A stretch of 6,150 nt of DNA, taken from assembly GCA_903888655.1 (NCBI GenBank), contig CAISUR010000308.1:1-6150 (forward strand), written 5' to 3'. The notes under the pieces were generated by a model. It ran no database searches. It was not told the DNA's origin and was given only the letters and a program-made list of their open reading frames with translations. How positions within the stretch are numbered: the first letter of the stretch is position 1; every line of letters begins with the position of its first letter. Shown here piece by piece: positions 1 to 5,905 of this stretch. The translations under genes were made by a program, and so were the position numbers. This DNA is from an uncultured Bacteroidota bacterium (GTDB lineage: Bacteria > Bacteroidota > Bacteroidia > Flavobacteriales > Flavobacteriaceae).

Positions 1-435
1 ATTGGTGTTGCAGGTTATCCAGAAAAGCACATGGAAGCTCCGAGTTTGGATAGCGACATTCATTTTTTGAAAGAAAAAATTAAAAATGGAGCCGATTACA
101 TTATCACGCAGATGTTTTTTGACAACAAAAAATTCTTTGATTTTGTTGAAAAATGTAGAATTGCTGGTATCACTGTGCCAATTATTCCGGGATTAAAACC
201 CATTGCTACCAAAAAACAATTGAATTTGATTCCGCACCGATTCAGTTTAGAACTCCCAGACGATTTGATTATGGCTGTAGTGAAAGCAAAAGATAACGAT
301 CAAGTAAAACAAATCGGAATCGAATGGTGTATTCAGCAAAGCAAAGAACTCGTCGCTGCTGAAATTCCAGTATTGCACTATTATTCTATGGGAAAAGCCG
401 AGAATATCAAAGCCATTGCAAAGGAGATTTTCTAA
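1..435 (+). CDS. metF: Methylenetetrahydrofolate reductase MetF, C-terminal part
   Basis: The frame is open from base 1 and ends at TAA 433-435, giving the last 144 residues; roughly the first half of a typical ~318-residue MetF lies upstream of the window. MetF is a cytoplasmic FAD enzyme that reduces 5,10-methylene-THF to 5-methyl-THF for methionine synthesis. Visible family landmarks are GVAGYPEKHMEAPS at the left edge, GADYIITQMFFDN (the TQ-F-F barrel segment), the VPIIPGLKPI segment, QSKELVAAEIPVLHYYSMG and the final helix KAENIKAIAKEIF. This order matches the C-terminal half of the (beta/alpha)8 barrel. An internal ATG at codon 11 is not the real start, because conserved sequence precedes it. 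The downstream neighbour is convergent and unrelated, so metF ends its transcript here. No frameshift or internal stop is visible. Family recall from sequence is strong; only the missing N-terminus limits the call. Confidence 0.95.
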   Translation: MGVAGYPEKHMEAPSLDSDIHFLKEKIKNGADYIITQMFFDNKKFFDFVEKCRIAGITVPIIPGLKPIATKKQLNLIPHRFSLELPDDLIMAVVKAKDNDQVKQIGIEWCIQQSKELVAAEIPVLHYYSMGKAENIKAIAKEIF

Positions 436-448
436 TGCAAATTAGATC

Positions 449-465
449 AAAATAATTATTATTTT
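449..465. terminator. AT-only palindrome between convergent genes, possible weak bidirectional terminator
   Basis: AAAATAAT and ATTATTTT form a perfect 8-bp inverted repeat around a single T in the 63-bp gap between the ends of metF and the minus-strand secreted-protein gene. The 3' arm ends in T4 on both strands. The stem contains no G or C and would be weak, so this could equally be chance in AT-rich DNA. It is the only palindrome I see in a gap where both transcripts should end. Confidence 0.25.
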
Positions 466-498
466 CCGTTAAAACTAATATTTTTCCCGGTTCAATTT

Positions 499-1539
499 TT
501 ATCGATAGCTAATTTTACGAACAAAATTAGCTAGGGCATTTCCGTTTTTACTTAAAAAGAAAGTAGCTTTAGTCCAATTTTGTTTCGCATCATATTCATA
601 TTTAAAGAAAAATGTTTGAAGTAATTCTTCTCCAAAATCATTATCGTAAAAATCAATTTGATTAATATTGCTATTGGTATCATAATGATATATTGTCTTA
701 CAAGTGAAAATAAAAGTATTATCATTTTCAATTTCGGGATGAATATGTTTTTCGATAAATTCTAGTTTTCCATTAGAATTTAAATGATAAAATTCCTCTT
801 CTTGGAACTTATTATTTCTGAAGCTTTGATATTTATAGATTCGATTTTTGTCATCATAAAAATAACAAAACTTGTCCAAAACAGGATTTTTATATTGTTC
901 ATTTTCGCTAACTTGTACTCTAGAAACAATTCTGCCTTTTTCATCATATCGAAATCGGATAATTGCAGGATGTATAGTGTCAACTTTATTGTCGATATGA
1001 ATTGTGTCAGCGTATTTTATAGAATCTAAACGGTTGTTTTTTACCCAATAGTGAAAGAATTTTTGGTTTAAATCATAGTTTTTTCCATCTAATGTTATTT
1101 GACGTTCTTCAAGTGTAGATAAAGGAGGATTAGATAAAAAGTTAGGATAGGAATAATCTTGAGTGTTTTTCAATTCGCTGGGCATTAATTTAAGCTCAAC
1201 TCCAAATGTTTCTGGACTTTCTATCAAGGTGCCATTTTCCAATTGTGCTATCTTGTATTGTGAAAGGTTTCCGTTATTGTCAAAACGTTCAAAGGAATGT
1301 AGCTCCATCCGATCCTCAGTTAAACTGTTAGAAGCATATTGAATCATTAAAGGATTGTAGCTGCTAAAAAAAGGATTGCATTTATTCAATAAAGTAGTAA
1401 CGTCGTGATTAGTATCTTCACCAATGATTTCAAAAGAAAGCGATACTGATTCAACAGATCCTTTTAGATTTCTCTTTTGTAAAGCATTTTGAGAAAAAAC
1501 CGGCTGAATTGCCAATAGAAAAATGAATAATCTAATCAT
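499..1539 (-). CDS. Secreted YD/Rhs-like repeat protein, second gene of the pair
   Basis: Hypothetical protein of 346 residues from the chosen start; a longer reading from ATG at 1560 adds 7 residues. I prefer the inner ATG. It begins directly with a signal peptide n-region (MIRLFIFLLAIQPVFS, cleavage likely before Q17), and it overlaps the upstream gene's stop in ATGATTAG, typical of translational coupling. After LKGSVESVS, a common opening of Bacteroidota proteins of this sort, come degenerate YD-type repeats: RFDNNGNLSQY (about 85-95), YDEKGRIVSRVQ (198-209), YDDKNRIYKYQ (228-238), LNSNGKLEFIEKH (253-265), YDTNSNINQIDFYD (286-299) and YDAKQNWTKATFF (316-328). The chain ends in VRKISYR. The repeats resemble single beta-hairpin strands of Rhs proteins, but there is no Rhs core, DPxG cleavage site or toxin domain. 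Location is probably periplasm or cell surface. Function is unknown; it is likely a distant paralogue of the gene before it. Confidence 0.8.
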   Translation of the reverse strand: MIRLFIFLLAIQPVFSQNALQKRNLKGSVESVSLSFEIIGEDTNHDVTTLLNKCNPFFSSYNPLMIQYASNSLTEDRMELHSFERFDNNGNLSQYKIAQLENGTLIESPETFGVELKLMPSELKNTQDYSYPNFLSNPPLSTLEERQITLDGKNYDLNQKFFHYWVKNNRLDSIKYADTIHIDNKVDTIHPAIIRFRYDEKGRIVSRVQVSENEQYKNPVLDKFCYFYDDKNRIYKYQSFRNNKFQEEEFYHLNSNGKLEFIEKHIHPEIENDNTFIFTCKTIYHYDTNSNINQIDFYDNDFGEELLQTFFFKYEYDAKQNWTKATFFLSKNGNALANFVRKISYR

Positions 1540-2548
1540 AATATAAAAACTTTCGTTCAATTAAAATAGTTTCATTGGGTTCTGAAGTAGAGTTGTATTT
1601 CAAGGAAATCCAATTTCCATTGGAATCCAATTCATAGGTATATGTGTTGGTTTCAATTTTCCCTGACTTGAATTGTATTATTGTTTTCGAAATTAGATTA
1701 TGATCTTGATAATAAACTGTTTTGATGGATTTATTATTATCAATTGTAATTTTACTTTTTTCACCATTGGCATTATATTCAATCTTTGAGGAAAATAATA
1801 ACTTATCAGAAGTCATTGTTTCGCTGACAGGAAGATTTTTTGAATTGTATCCAATTTGGCTTACAATCGTAGTTTTTTTGTAGGGTCTGCCAATCGATTG
1901 CGCTAAATCATATAATTCGTTATTTTCCGATATTTTAATTAAGTTTTTATCAGAATCATATTCGTAAAAATGTTGATTGGAGATTACTTTAGAAATGGTG
2001 TCATTACCTGAAACCGATTTATATTCTGTTTTTTTAGTAATATTATTAACAGAATTATACTCATTTACAATAAAATAAGTGTCTGTAGAACTAAATTCAC
2101 TTCCTGGGTTGTTTACAAACTTTCTTTTGATGAGATTTCCTTGTTTGTCAAATGAGTAATAATTCATCATTGAATTGGTGTTCAAAAGTGTCATAATACT
2201 TTTTATTTTTCCATTGTCCCAAAAGGTTAAGGTATCTCTATTGGTGTATTGCGATGGTATATAAAGTGGTCCTTCAATACTTCCTCTAGTAGATAATTTC
2301 CCTGAACGATCAAATTGGTAATCACCAACAAACCATTTGTTTTTTTTATATGTTCCAGCAGGCGGGTTTTGATAACAATTTGAAACAATAACTACTAAAT
2401 TTTTGATTTTCCCTTTTAAAGAAAAATCAAGTATAGTATATTTATCTTCAGGCAAATTTTGCTTGATTAAATTTTTAGCTTCTTCATTTTGCGCAAAAGT
2501 CAAGCTGCTAACGAAAAGAAATAATATCAAAAAAAATAGTTTTTTCAT
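1532..2548 (-). CDS. Secreted YD/Rhs-like repeat protein, first gene of the pair
   Basis: Hypothetical protein of 338 residues with a clear type I signal peptide: MKK, a Phe/Leu-rich core, then LTFA before Q20. The mature part opens with LKGKIKNLVVIV (44-55), parallel to LKGSVESVS in the next gene. Degenerate YD-type repeats follow: YQFDRSGKLSTRGS (77-90), WDNGKIKSIM (110-119), YSFDKQGNLIKRK (131-143), NEYNSVNNITKKTEY (162-176), YEYDSDKNLIKISE (195-208), GYNSKNLPVSET (233-244), EYNANGEKSKIT (257-268) and YELDSNGNWISLKY (305-318). The C-terminus ERKFLYYD mirrors VRKISYR of its neighbour, and both place a Y-x-x-D-x-x-x-NW element 20-30 residues before the end. The ATG follows an A/T-rich stretch without Shine-Dalgarno sequence. 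A -7-like box at 2648-2655 would start the two-gene transcript. Function is unknown; a structural or binding role in the envelope is a guess from the repeats and the signal peptide. Confidence 0.82.
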   Translation of the reverse strand: MKKLFFLILFLFVSSLTFAQNEEAKNLIKQNLPEDKYTILDFSLKGKIKNLVVIVSNCYQNPPAGTYKKNKWFVGDYQFDRSGKLSTRGSIEGPLYIPSQYTNRDTLTFWDNGKIKSIMTLLNTNSMMNYYSFDKQGNLIKRKFVNNPGSEFSSTDTYFIVNEYNSVNNITKKTEYKSVSGNDTISKVISNQHFYEYDSDKNLIKISENNELYDLAQSIGRPYKKTTIVSQIGYNSKNLPVSETMTSDKLLFSSKIEYNANGEKSKITIDNNKSIKTVYYQDHNLISKTIIQFKSGKIETNTYTYELDSNGNWISLKYNSTSEPNETILIERKFLYYD

Positions 2549-2647
2549 TTTTAATGAAGAATTAAATTTAATTATAGATGGTTATTTATTTGATTATATA
2601 ACTTACTACATTGTTTTTATTTGTTGGAATCTTATTCTAACACTTTT

Positions 2648-2655
2648 CAAATATA
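2648..2655 (-). promoter_or_regulatory. Candidate -7 promoter element for the YD-repeat gene pair
   Basis: On the minus strand these bases read TATATTTG, a full match to the Bacteroidota primary-sigma -7 consensus TAnnTTTG. No TTG is seen at the expected -33 distance. The 5' leader would be about 90-95 nt to the ATG at 2548, longer than at the other promoters in this window, so the assignment is tentative. Confidence 0.4.
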
Positions 2656-2841
2656 GCATTTAATACAATTTAAAGTATCGTTTCTCCATGGTTTTTAGAT
2701 TGATAAATTAAGAATCCATTCTATCTTTTCAGCTATACAATATAAATAACCAATAAGGTTCATGGATTAGTAAATTTTAAGAAAAAATTGAAATACCTTT
2801 ATTACCAAATCAATTAACATAATTTCCTAAACATATTCTTT

Positions 2842-2849
2842 TATATTTG
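2842..2849 (+). promoter_or_regulatory. Candidate -7 promoter element for the PagL-like/DUF2807 unit
   Basis: TATATTTG matches TAnnTTTG exactly and lies 19 bp before the ATG at 2869, predicting a very short leader of roughly a dozen bases. No good -33 TTG is visible upstream. Position and match make it the most likely promoter for the two plus-strand envelope genes. Confidence 0.55.
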
Positions 2850-2868
2850 TGCCACTTAAAAATTTTTA

Positions 2869-3957
2869 ATGAGGAAGTTGTGTTTAGGGTTGTTATTGAT
2901 GTCTTTGGCTGTTTTTGCTCAAGACCACAACGATAGTAATGCTATAGAAGTTTCCTTTTTTAGAGGAAATGTGCTGCCCCATACCACCGATTTGTATCAT
3001 TTGCAAGGCCATCCAGATGGCGTGTTGCTGAGTTTTATAAAACAAACTCACGGCAAAGACGAGTGGCAATCTGCTTATAATTTTCCGGATTATGGAGTCT
3101 ATTTTGAGTATCAAAACTACAATAATGACTTTCTAGGAAAAGTATATGGATTTGGGGCTTTGTATAATTTTTATTTTTTAAATCGAAATTTAGAACTCAA
3201 AGTATCTCAAGGAATCGGATATGCAACCAACCCATATGATAAAGTAACTAATAGTAAAAACAAGGCATTTGGATCAACTTTGATGGCAAACACCAACATC
3301 GGATTGTATTACAAAAAAGAAAATATCATTGATAAATTCGGAATTCAAACAGGTTTGTTGTTTACTCATTTTTCAAACGGAAGAGCCAAAACTCCTAATA
3401 GTGGCATTAATACATTGTTGTTTAATGTTGGAGTGAATTATAATTTTTCTAACGAAACTAGAAGAAGTATTGATACATCTTTAGCAAATAAAAATTATAA
3501 AGAATCCATTAAATATAATTTTGTATTTCGTTCTGGAATTAGTGAAAGTCCTGTAATAGGTAGTGGTCAGTATCCATTTTACCATATCGGATTTTATGCC
3601 GACAAACGTTTGAATAGAAAAAGTGCGTTACAATTGGGAACCGAATTATTTCTAACCAATTGTTTGAAAGATTATATAAAATATATGGCAGTGGCTTTTC
3701 CCGAGAAAAATGTTGCTGCCGATACCGATTACAAACGAATTGGATTGTTTACAGGTTATGAGTTGTTTGTGAATAGAATTTCACTCGAAGGTCAAATAGG
3801 ATATTATGTGTATCAACCCTTCAGGAACACCATTTCAATTTATGATAGAATAGGATTCAAATATCATTTCACCAAGCAATTATTTGCAGGTTTTTCTGTA
3901 AAAACACACATGTTTGAAGCAGAAGCATTAGAGTTTGGTATCGGAGTAAGGTTTTAA
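2869..3957 (+). CDS. PagL-like outer-membrane beta-barrel protein (acyloxyacyl hydrolase family)
   Basis: A 362-residue protein with a type I signal peptide (MRKLCLGLLLMSLAVFA, cleavage before Q18) and a C-terminal RF, an aromatic terminus typical of BAM-inserted barrels. Alternating hydrophobic and aromatic strands run throughout. The segment FTHFSNGRAKTPNSGIN (about 165-181) matches the active-site region of PagL lipid A 3-O-deacylases: H167 and S169 fall on catalytic His126 and Ser128 of Pseudomonas PagL, and N170 on its Asn129. Position 181, 14 residues after the His where PagL has Glu140, is Asn. The protein is about twice PagL size, with a second barrel-like half (about 214-362) ending KTHMFEAEALEFGIGVRF. 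I recall the whole type from flavobacterial genomes as 'acyloxyacyl hydrolase'. If active, it would remove a fatty acyl chain from lipid A in the outer membrane; the missing Glu makes activity uncertain. The lipoprotein gene follows after 10 bp, indicating an operon. Confidence 0.82.
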   Translation: MRKLCLGLLLMSLAVFAQDHNDSNAIEVSFFRGNVLPHTTDLYHLQGHPDGVLLSFIKQTHGKDEWQSAYNFPDYGVYFEYQNYNNDFLGKVYGFGALYNFYFLNRNLELKVSQGIGYATNPYDKVTNSKNKAFGSTLMANTNIGLYYKKENIIDKFGIQTGLLFTHFSNGRAKTPNSGINTLLFNVGVNYNFSNETRRSIDTSLANKNYKESIKYNFVFRSGISESPVIGSGQYPFYHIGFYADKRLNRKSALQLGTELFLTNCLKDYIKYMAVAFPEKNVAADTDYKRIGLFTGYELFVNRISLEGQIGYYVYQPFRNTISIYDRIGFKYHFTKQLFAGFSVKTHMFEAEALEFGIGVRF

Positions 3958-3967
3958 ATTTTTTAAA

Positions 3968-4717
3968 ATGAAAAAATGTTGTCTTATTATAGGTTTGCTG
4001 TTGCTTTTCATTTCTTGTGAAAAGCCAAGTGAATGTATCGAAAGCACCGGAAATAATGTTAAAAAAACATTTTCAGTAAATCCTTTTGCCAGAATAAAAG
4101 TCTATCGGGGCATTGCAGTAGTAATCACACAAGGAACTGATTACAAAGTTGAAGTACAAAGTGGTAGTAATATTATCGATAATATTGCAGTGAATCAACA
4201 AGGTGATCAATTGATTTTTAAAGATAATACTACCTGCAATTGGTTACGCGATTATGGTCAAACAACCATTTTTATTACCACACCAACGCTGTCAGAAATT
4301 TATTCAAAAACCGACAGAGATATCAGTTCTAATGGCGTTCTAACCTATCCTGTTCTGAATCTTTTTGCATTAGATGTAGATGGAGATGGCGAAGACGCAG
4401 CAGGAACAGGCGATTTTCATTTAACCATTAACAATTCGCAACTTGCAATTCAAAATAATAATGTTTCCAGATACTATATTTCGGGAACTACTACTGATGA
4501 AATATTAGATTTTTGGGCGGGTGATGGTCGCATTGAGGCAGGCGATTTAACTGCACAAACCATTGAAGTTTATCATCGAGGTTCTAATGATATGATTGTA
4601 AAACCAATCCAAAGCATTACTGGCAAAATGGTAAGTACGGGTGATATCATTCTAAAAAACAATCCGCCAATAGTAAATGTGGAGCAATTGTATATGGGAC
4701 ATGTAATTTACAATTAG
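3968..4717 (+). CDS. DUF2807 (head GIN domain) lipoprotein
   Basis: A 249-residue lipoprotein: MKKCC, a leucine-rich core and lipobox FISC with the lipidated Cys at 17, followed by E18. The mature part matches DUF2807 (putative auto-transporter adhesin, head GIN domain), a beta-helical family common in Bacteroidota. It opens with FSVNPFARIKVYRGIAVVIT and QG (about 35-56), then VEVQSGSNIIDNI, QLIFKD and TTIFITTPTLSEIYSK. Short strands with G-D/G-S turns follow: STGDIILKNN near 223-232, and GDGRIEAGDLTAQTIEVY near 185-202. An acidic loop at 136-143 (DVDGDGED) resembles a calcium-binding DxDxDG turn. The lipoprotein is probably anchored in the outer membrane; substrate or partner is unknown, and 'adhesin' is a family label, not a demonstrated role. 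It lies 10 bp after the PagL-like gene, so the two are very likely co-transcribed. Its TAG overlaps the stop of gldA on the other strand. Confidence 0.87.
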   Translation: MKKCCLIIGLLLLFISCEKPSECIESTGNNVKKTFSVNPFARIKVYRGIAVVITQGTDYKVEVQSGSNIIDNIAVNQQGDQLIFKDNTTCNWLRDYGQTTIFITTPTLSEIYSKTDRDISSNGVLTYPVLNLFALDVDGDGEDAAGTGDFHLTINNSQLAIQNNNVSRYYISGTTTDEILDFWAGDGRIEAGDLTAQTIEVYHRGSNDMIVKPIQSITGKMVSTGDIILKNNPPIVNVEQLYMGHVIYN

Positions 4718-5613
4718 TTCTTGGTTTTCTCCCTAAAAATGGTTTCTAAATTTTTGCTTTTCAAACTAATTTGAAGTGCTTTGAAACCGTTTTCTTGCGC
4801 AAAATCAAACACCGAAGAACGGCAATCGTTTTCCGTTTCAAAAGTCAATTCCCATACTTTATCATGGGTGTTTTTATATGACTTTAAATCGGCTAATGTT
4901 GTAAATAAAGTTTCGTTTACCACTTTATCAAATTCCACTTCGATAATTTGTTCTTTAATTTCAGAAACCAACTTGTCTAATTTTTTATCCGTAACAATTT
5001 TACCGTTATTGATGATAATCACACGATCACAAATCGCTTCTACTTCTTGCATAATGTGCGTGGAAAGAAAAACCGTTTTGTTCTTGCCAACATTCTTAAT
5101 CACATTTCTAATTTCAACCAATTGATTAGGGTCTAAACCCGTAGTGGGTTCATCTAAAATCAACACCTCCGGATTGTGCAGTAAAGCGGTTGCTAAACCT
5201 ACACGTTGGCGGTATCCTTTCGATAATTGGCCAATTTTTTTATGGCTTTCTGGTGATAATCCGGTTAATTGAATTACTTCTTCAATACGCGATTTCGCTA
5301 CTTTATACACGTCAGCATTGAACTCTAAATACTCACGAACGTACAAATCCAAGTACAACGGATTGTGTTCTGCCAAATAGCCTACCGAAAGTTGTACGGC
5401 TTTTTGGTTGTCGTTTACATCATTGCCGTTTACTGATGCTTTTCCTTCATCGGCATTAATGTACGTGGTCAAAATTTTCATCAAGGTCGATTTTCCAGCC
5501 CCATTCGGACCCAGAAAACCCACAATTTCTCCTTTTTTTACTGAAAAAGAAACCTTGTCTAATGCTTTTTGAGCACCATAACTTTTGGAAATATTTTGAA
5601 CTTCTATAGACAT
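4714..5613 (-). CDS. gldA: Gliding-motility ABC transporter ATP-binding protein GldA
   Basis: A 299-residue ABC ATPase, full length for GldA (about 298 residues in Flavobacterium johnsoniae as I recall). Visible motifs are Walker A GPNGAGKST (35-43), signature LSKGYRQRV (130-138), Walker B VLILDEP (150-156) with catalytic E155, D-loop GLDP (159-162) and the switch histidine in STHIMQEVE (H186). The Q-loop position carries Glu (GYLAEHNPLY, E82), a variation I recall from ABC-2-type exporters. There are no membrane segments; a C-terminal domain of about 90 residues follows the nucleotide-binding domain. GldA is thought to act with membrane subunits GldF and GldG, encoded elsewhere in flavobacteria, as an ABC transporter originally linked to gliding. 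The exported substrate is unknown, and comparative work treats GldA/F/G as outside the core type IX secretion/gliding set. The start is supported by a TACCTTTG promoter box 16 bp upstream. The gene overlaps the convergent lipoprotein gene by 4 nt. Confidence 0.93.
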   Translation of the reverse strand: MSIEVQNISKSYGAQKALDKVSFSVKKGEIVGFLGPNGAGKSTLMKILTTYINADEGKASVNGNDVNDNQKAVQLSVGYLAEHNPLYLDLYVREYLEFNADVYKVAKSRIEEVIQLTGLSPESHKKIGQLSKGYRQRVGLATALLHNPEVLILDEPTTGLDPNQLVEIRNVIKNVGKNKTVFLSTHIMQEVEAICDRVIIINNGKIVTDKKLDKLVSEIKEQIIEVEFDKVVNETLFTTLADLKSYKNTHDKVWELTFETENDCRSSVFDFAQENGFKALQISLKSKNLETIFREKTKN

Positions 5614-5629
5614 AACTTGATATTTGAAA

Positions 5630-5637
5630 CAAAGGTA
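5630..5637 (-). promoter_or_regulatory. gldA: Candidate -7 promoter element for gldA
   Basis: The minus strand reads TACCTTTG, an exact match to TAnnTTTG, 16 bp before the gldA ATG; the implied leader is only about 10 nt. A TTTTAG about 18 bp further upstream could stand in for the -33 TTG but is imperfect. Confidence 0.6.
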
Positions 5638-5702
5638 ATAAATACTAAAGGAAAACTAAAACCTATACTAGTAATAACGTTAAAACCTAATTTTTATGAT
5701 TT

Positions 5703-5720
5703 TACGAAAACGTTTCCGTA
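5703..5720. promoter_or_regulatory. 18-bp near-perfect palindrome, candidate repressor/activator operator
   Basis: TACGAAAACGTTTCCGTA pairs with itself at 8 of 9 positions around a central CG. Its G/C content stands out in a very AT-rich divergent region. It lies about 40 bp upstream of the -7 box of the aromatic leader and about 65 bp upstream of the gldA -7 box. A central CpG palindrome of this length is typical of LacI-family operators, but no regulator gene is in the window and the assignment is inference. Confidence 0.4.
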
Positions 5721-5760
5721 ACTTTTTTTAAATTTTTTACAATGGTTTAACATTTTTTGT

Positions 5761-5768
5761 TACTTTAG
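5761..5768 (+). promoter_or_regulatory. Candidate -7 promoter element for the aromatic attenuator leader
   Basis: TACTTTAG differs from TAnnTTTG at one base and ends 17 bp before the leader-peptide ATG, the same geometry as the gldA and 2869 promoters. No -33 TTG is seen at the usual distance. It is the only good box in front of the leader, so transcription probably starts near 5774. Confidence 0.5.
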
Positions 5769-5785
5769 CAAAACAGAAAACAACA

Positions 5786-5878
5786 ATGAATACAAAATTC
5801 ACAACATATTACAATTATTTCTTTTATTTCTTCTTCGGACAGAAAAAGGGATTGGTATTGTGTTATGTAAAAAAGTAA
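5786..5878 (+). CDS. Phe/Tyr-rich attenuator leader peptide, 30 residues
   Basis: The ORF starts at ATG 5786 and stops at TAA 5876-5878. Residues 8-17 read YYNYFFYFFF, nine aromatics in ten codons; the whole peptide has 6 Phe and 5 Tyr in 30. The tail GQKKGLVLCYVKK carries no control codons except one Tyr. There is no signal peptide and no protein-like composition, so the peptide is presumably the by-product of a translation sensor, like PheL of enterobacteria (not homologous in sequence). The start is supported by a short A-rich leader (GAAAACAACA before ATG) after a -7 box. The ORF ends 21 bp before an intrinsic terminator and precedes an aminotransferase gene. Stalling for lack of charged tRNA-Phe or tRNA-Tyr would occupy 5807-5836 and leave the antiterminator arm at 5848-5864 free. 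The function is inferred from architecture; codon content and hairpins are directly seen. Confidence 0.88.
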   Translation: MNTKFTTYYNYFFYFFFGQKKGLVLCYVKK

Positions 5879-5905
5879 AAAAAACAACAAACAATATATA
5901 ATCCC
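5848..5905 (+). promoter_or_regulatory. Antiterminator fold competing with the attenuator terminator
   Basis: GGGATTG at 5848-5854, just after the aromatic codons, pairs with TAATCCC at 5899-5905 (six Watson-Crick pairs and one G-U). After a small internal loop, ATTGT at 5857-5861 pairs perfectly with ACAAT at 5891-5895, and GTT at 5862-5864 can continue with AAC at 5886-5888 across a bulge. The 3' arm includes six of the nine bases of the terminator's 5' arm, so the two structures exclude each other. A weaker upstream hairpin (TTCTTTT 5819-5825 with AAAAGGG 5844-5850) could sequester the antiterminator arm when no ribosome is stalled. Pairing was done by eye, without energies. Confidence 0.72.

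Larger units (their letters stand above)
2549..2868. other. Divergent intergenic region, 320 bp, no gene
   Basis: No credible reading frame lies in this very AT-rich gap between divergent transcription units. It holds one -7-like box for each direction (2648-2655 minus, 2842-2849 plus). An 11-bp inverted repeat (TGGTTATTTAT at 2579-2589 and its complement at 2742-2752) flanks about 150 bp of unremarkable sequence. I see no tRNA, riboswitch-like fold, insertion sequence or target duplication. Confidence 0.7.

Noticed and set aside
780..983. 67-codon minus-strand ORF.
   Set aside because: Same strand but a different frame inside the YD-repeat gene; a shadow of that gene.
784..1029. 81-codon plus-strand ORF.
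   Set aside because: It lies antisense within the YD-repeat gene, whose repeats and signal peptide establish the minus strand as coding; the antisense protein shows no family features.
499..2548. A contact-dependent Rhs toxin and immunity pair.
   Set aside because: Both proteins have N-terminal signal peptides and only scattered degenerate repeats; there is no Rhs core, cleavage motif, variable toxin tip or short immunity gene.
2403..2663. 86-codon plus-strand ORF.
   Set aside because: It is antisense to the signal-peptide end of the first YD-repeat gene and extends into AT-rich intergenic DNA; composition is dominated by Ile, Phe and Leu as expected from noncoding AT-rich sequence.
2893..3114. 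73-codon minus-strand ORF.
   Set aside because: Antisense to the N-terminal part of the PagL-like gene, with no recognisable features.
4781..5125. 114-codon plus-strand ORF, long enough to look real.
   Set aside because: It lies wholly antisense within gldA, which has all ABC ATPase motifs.
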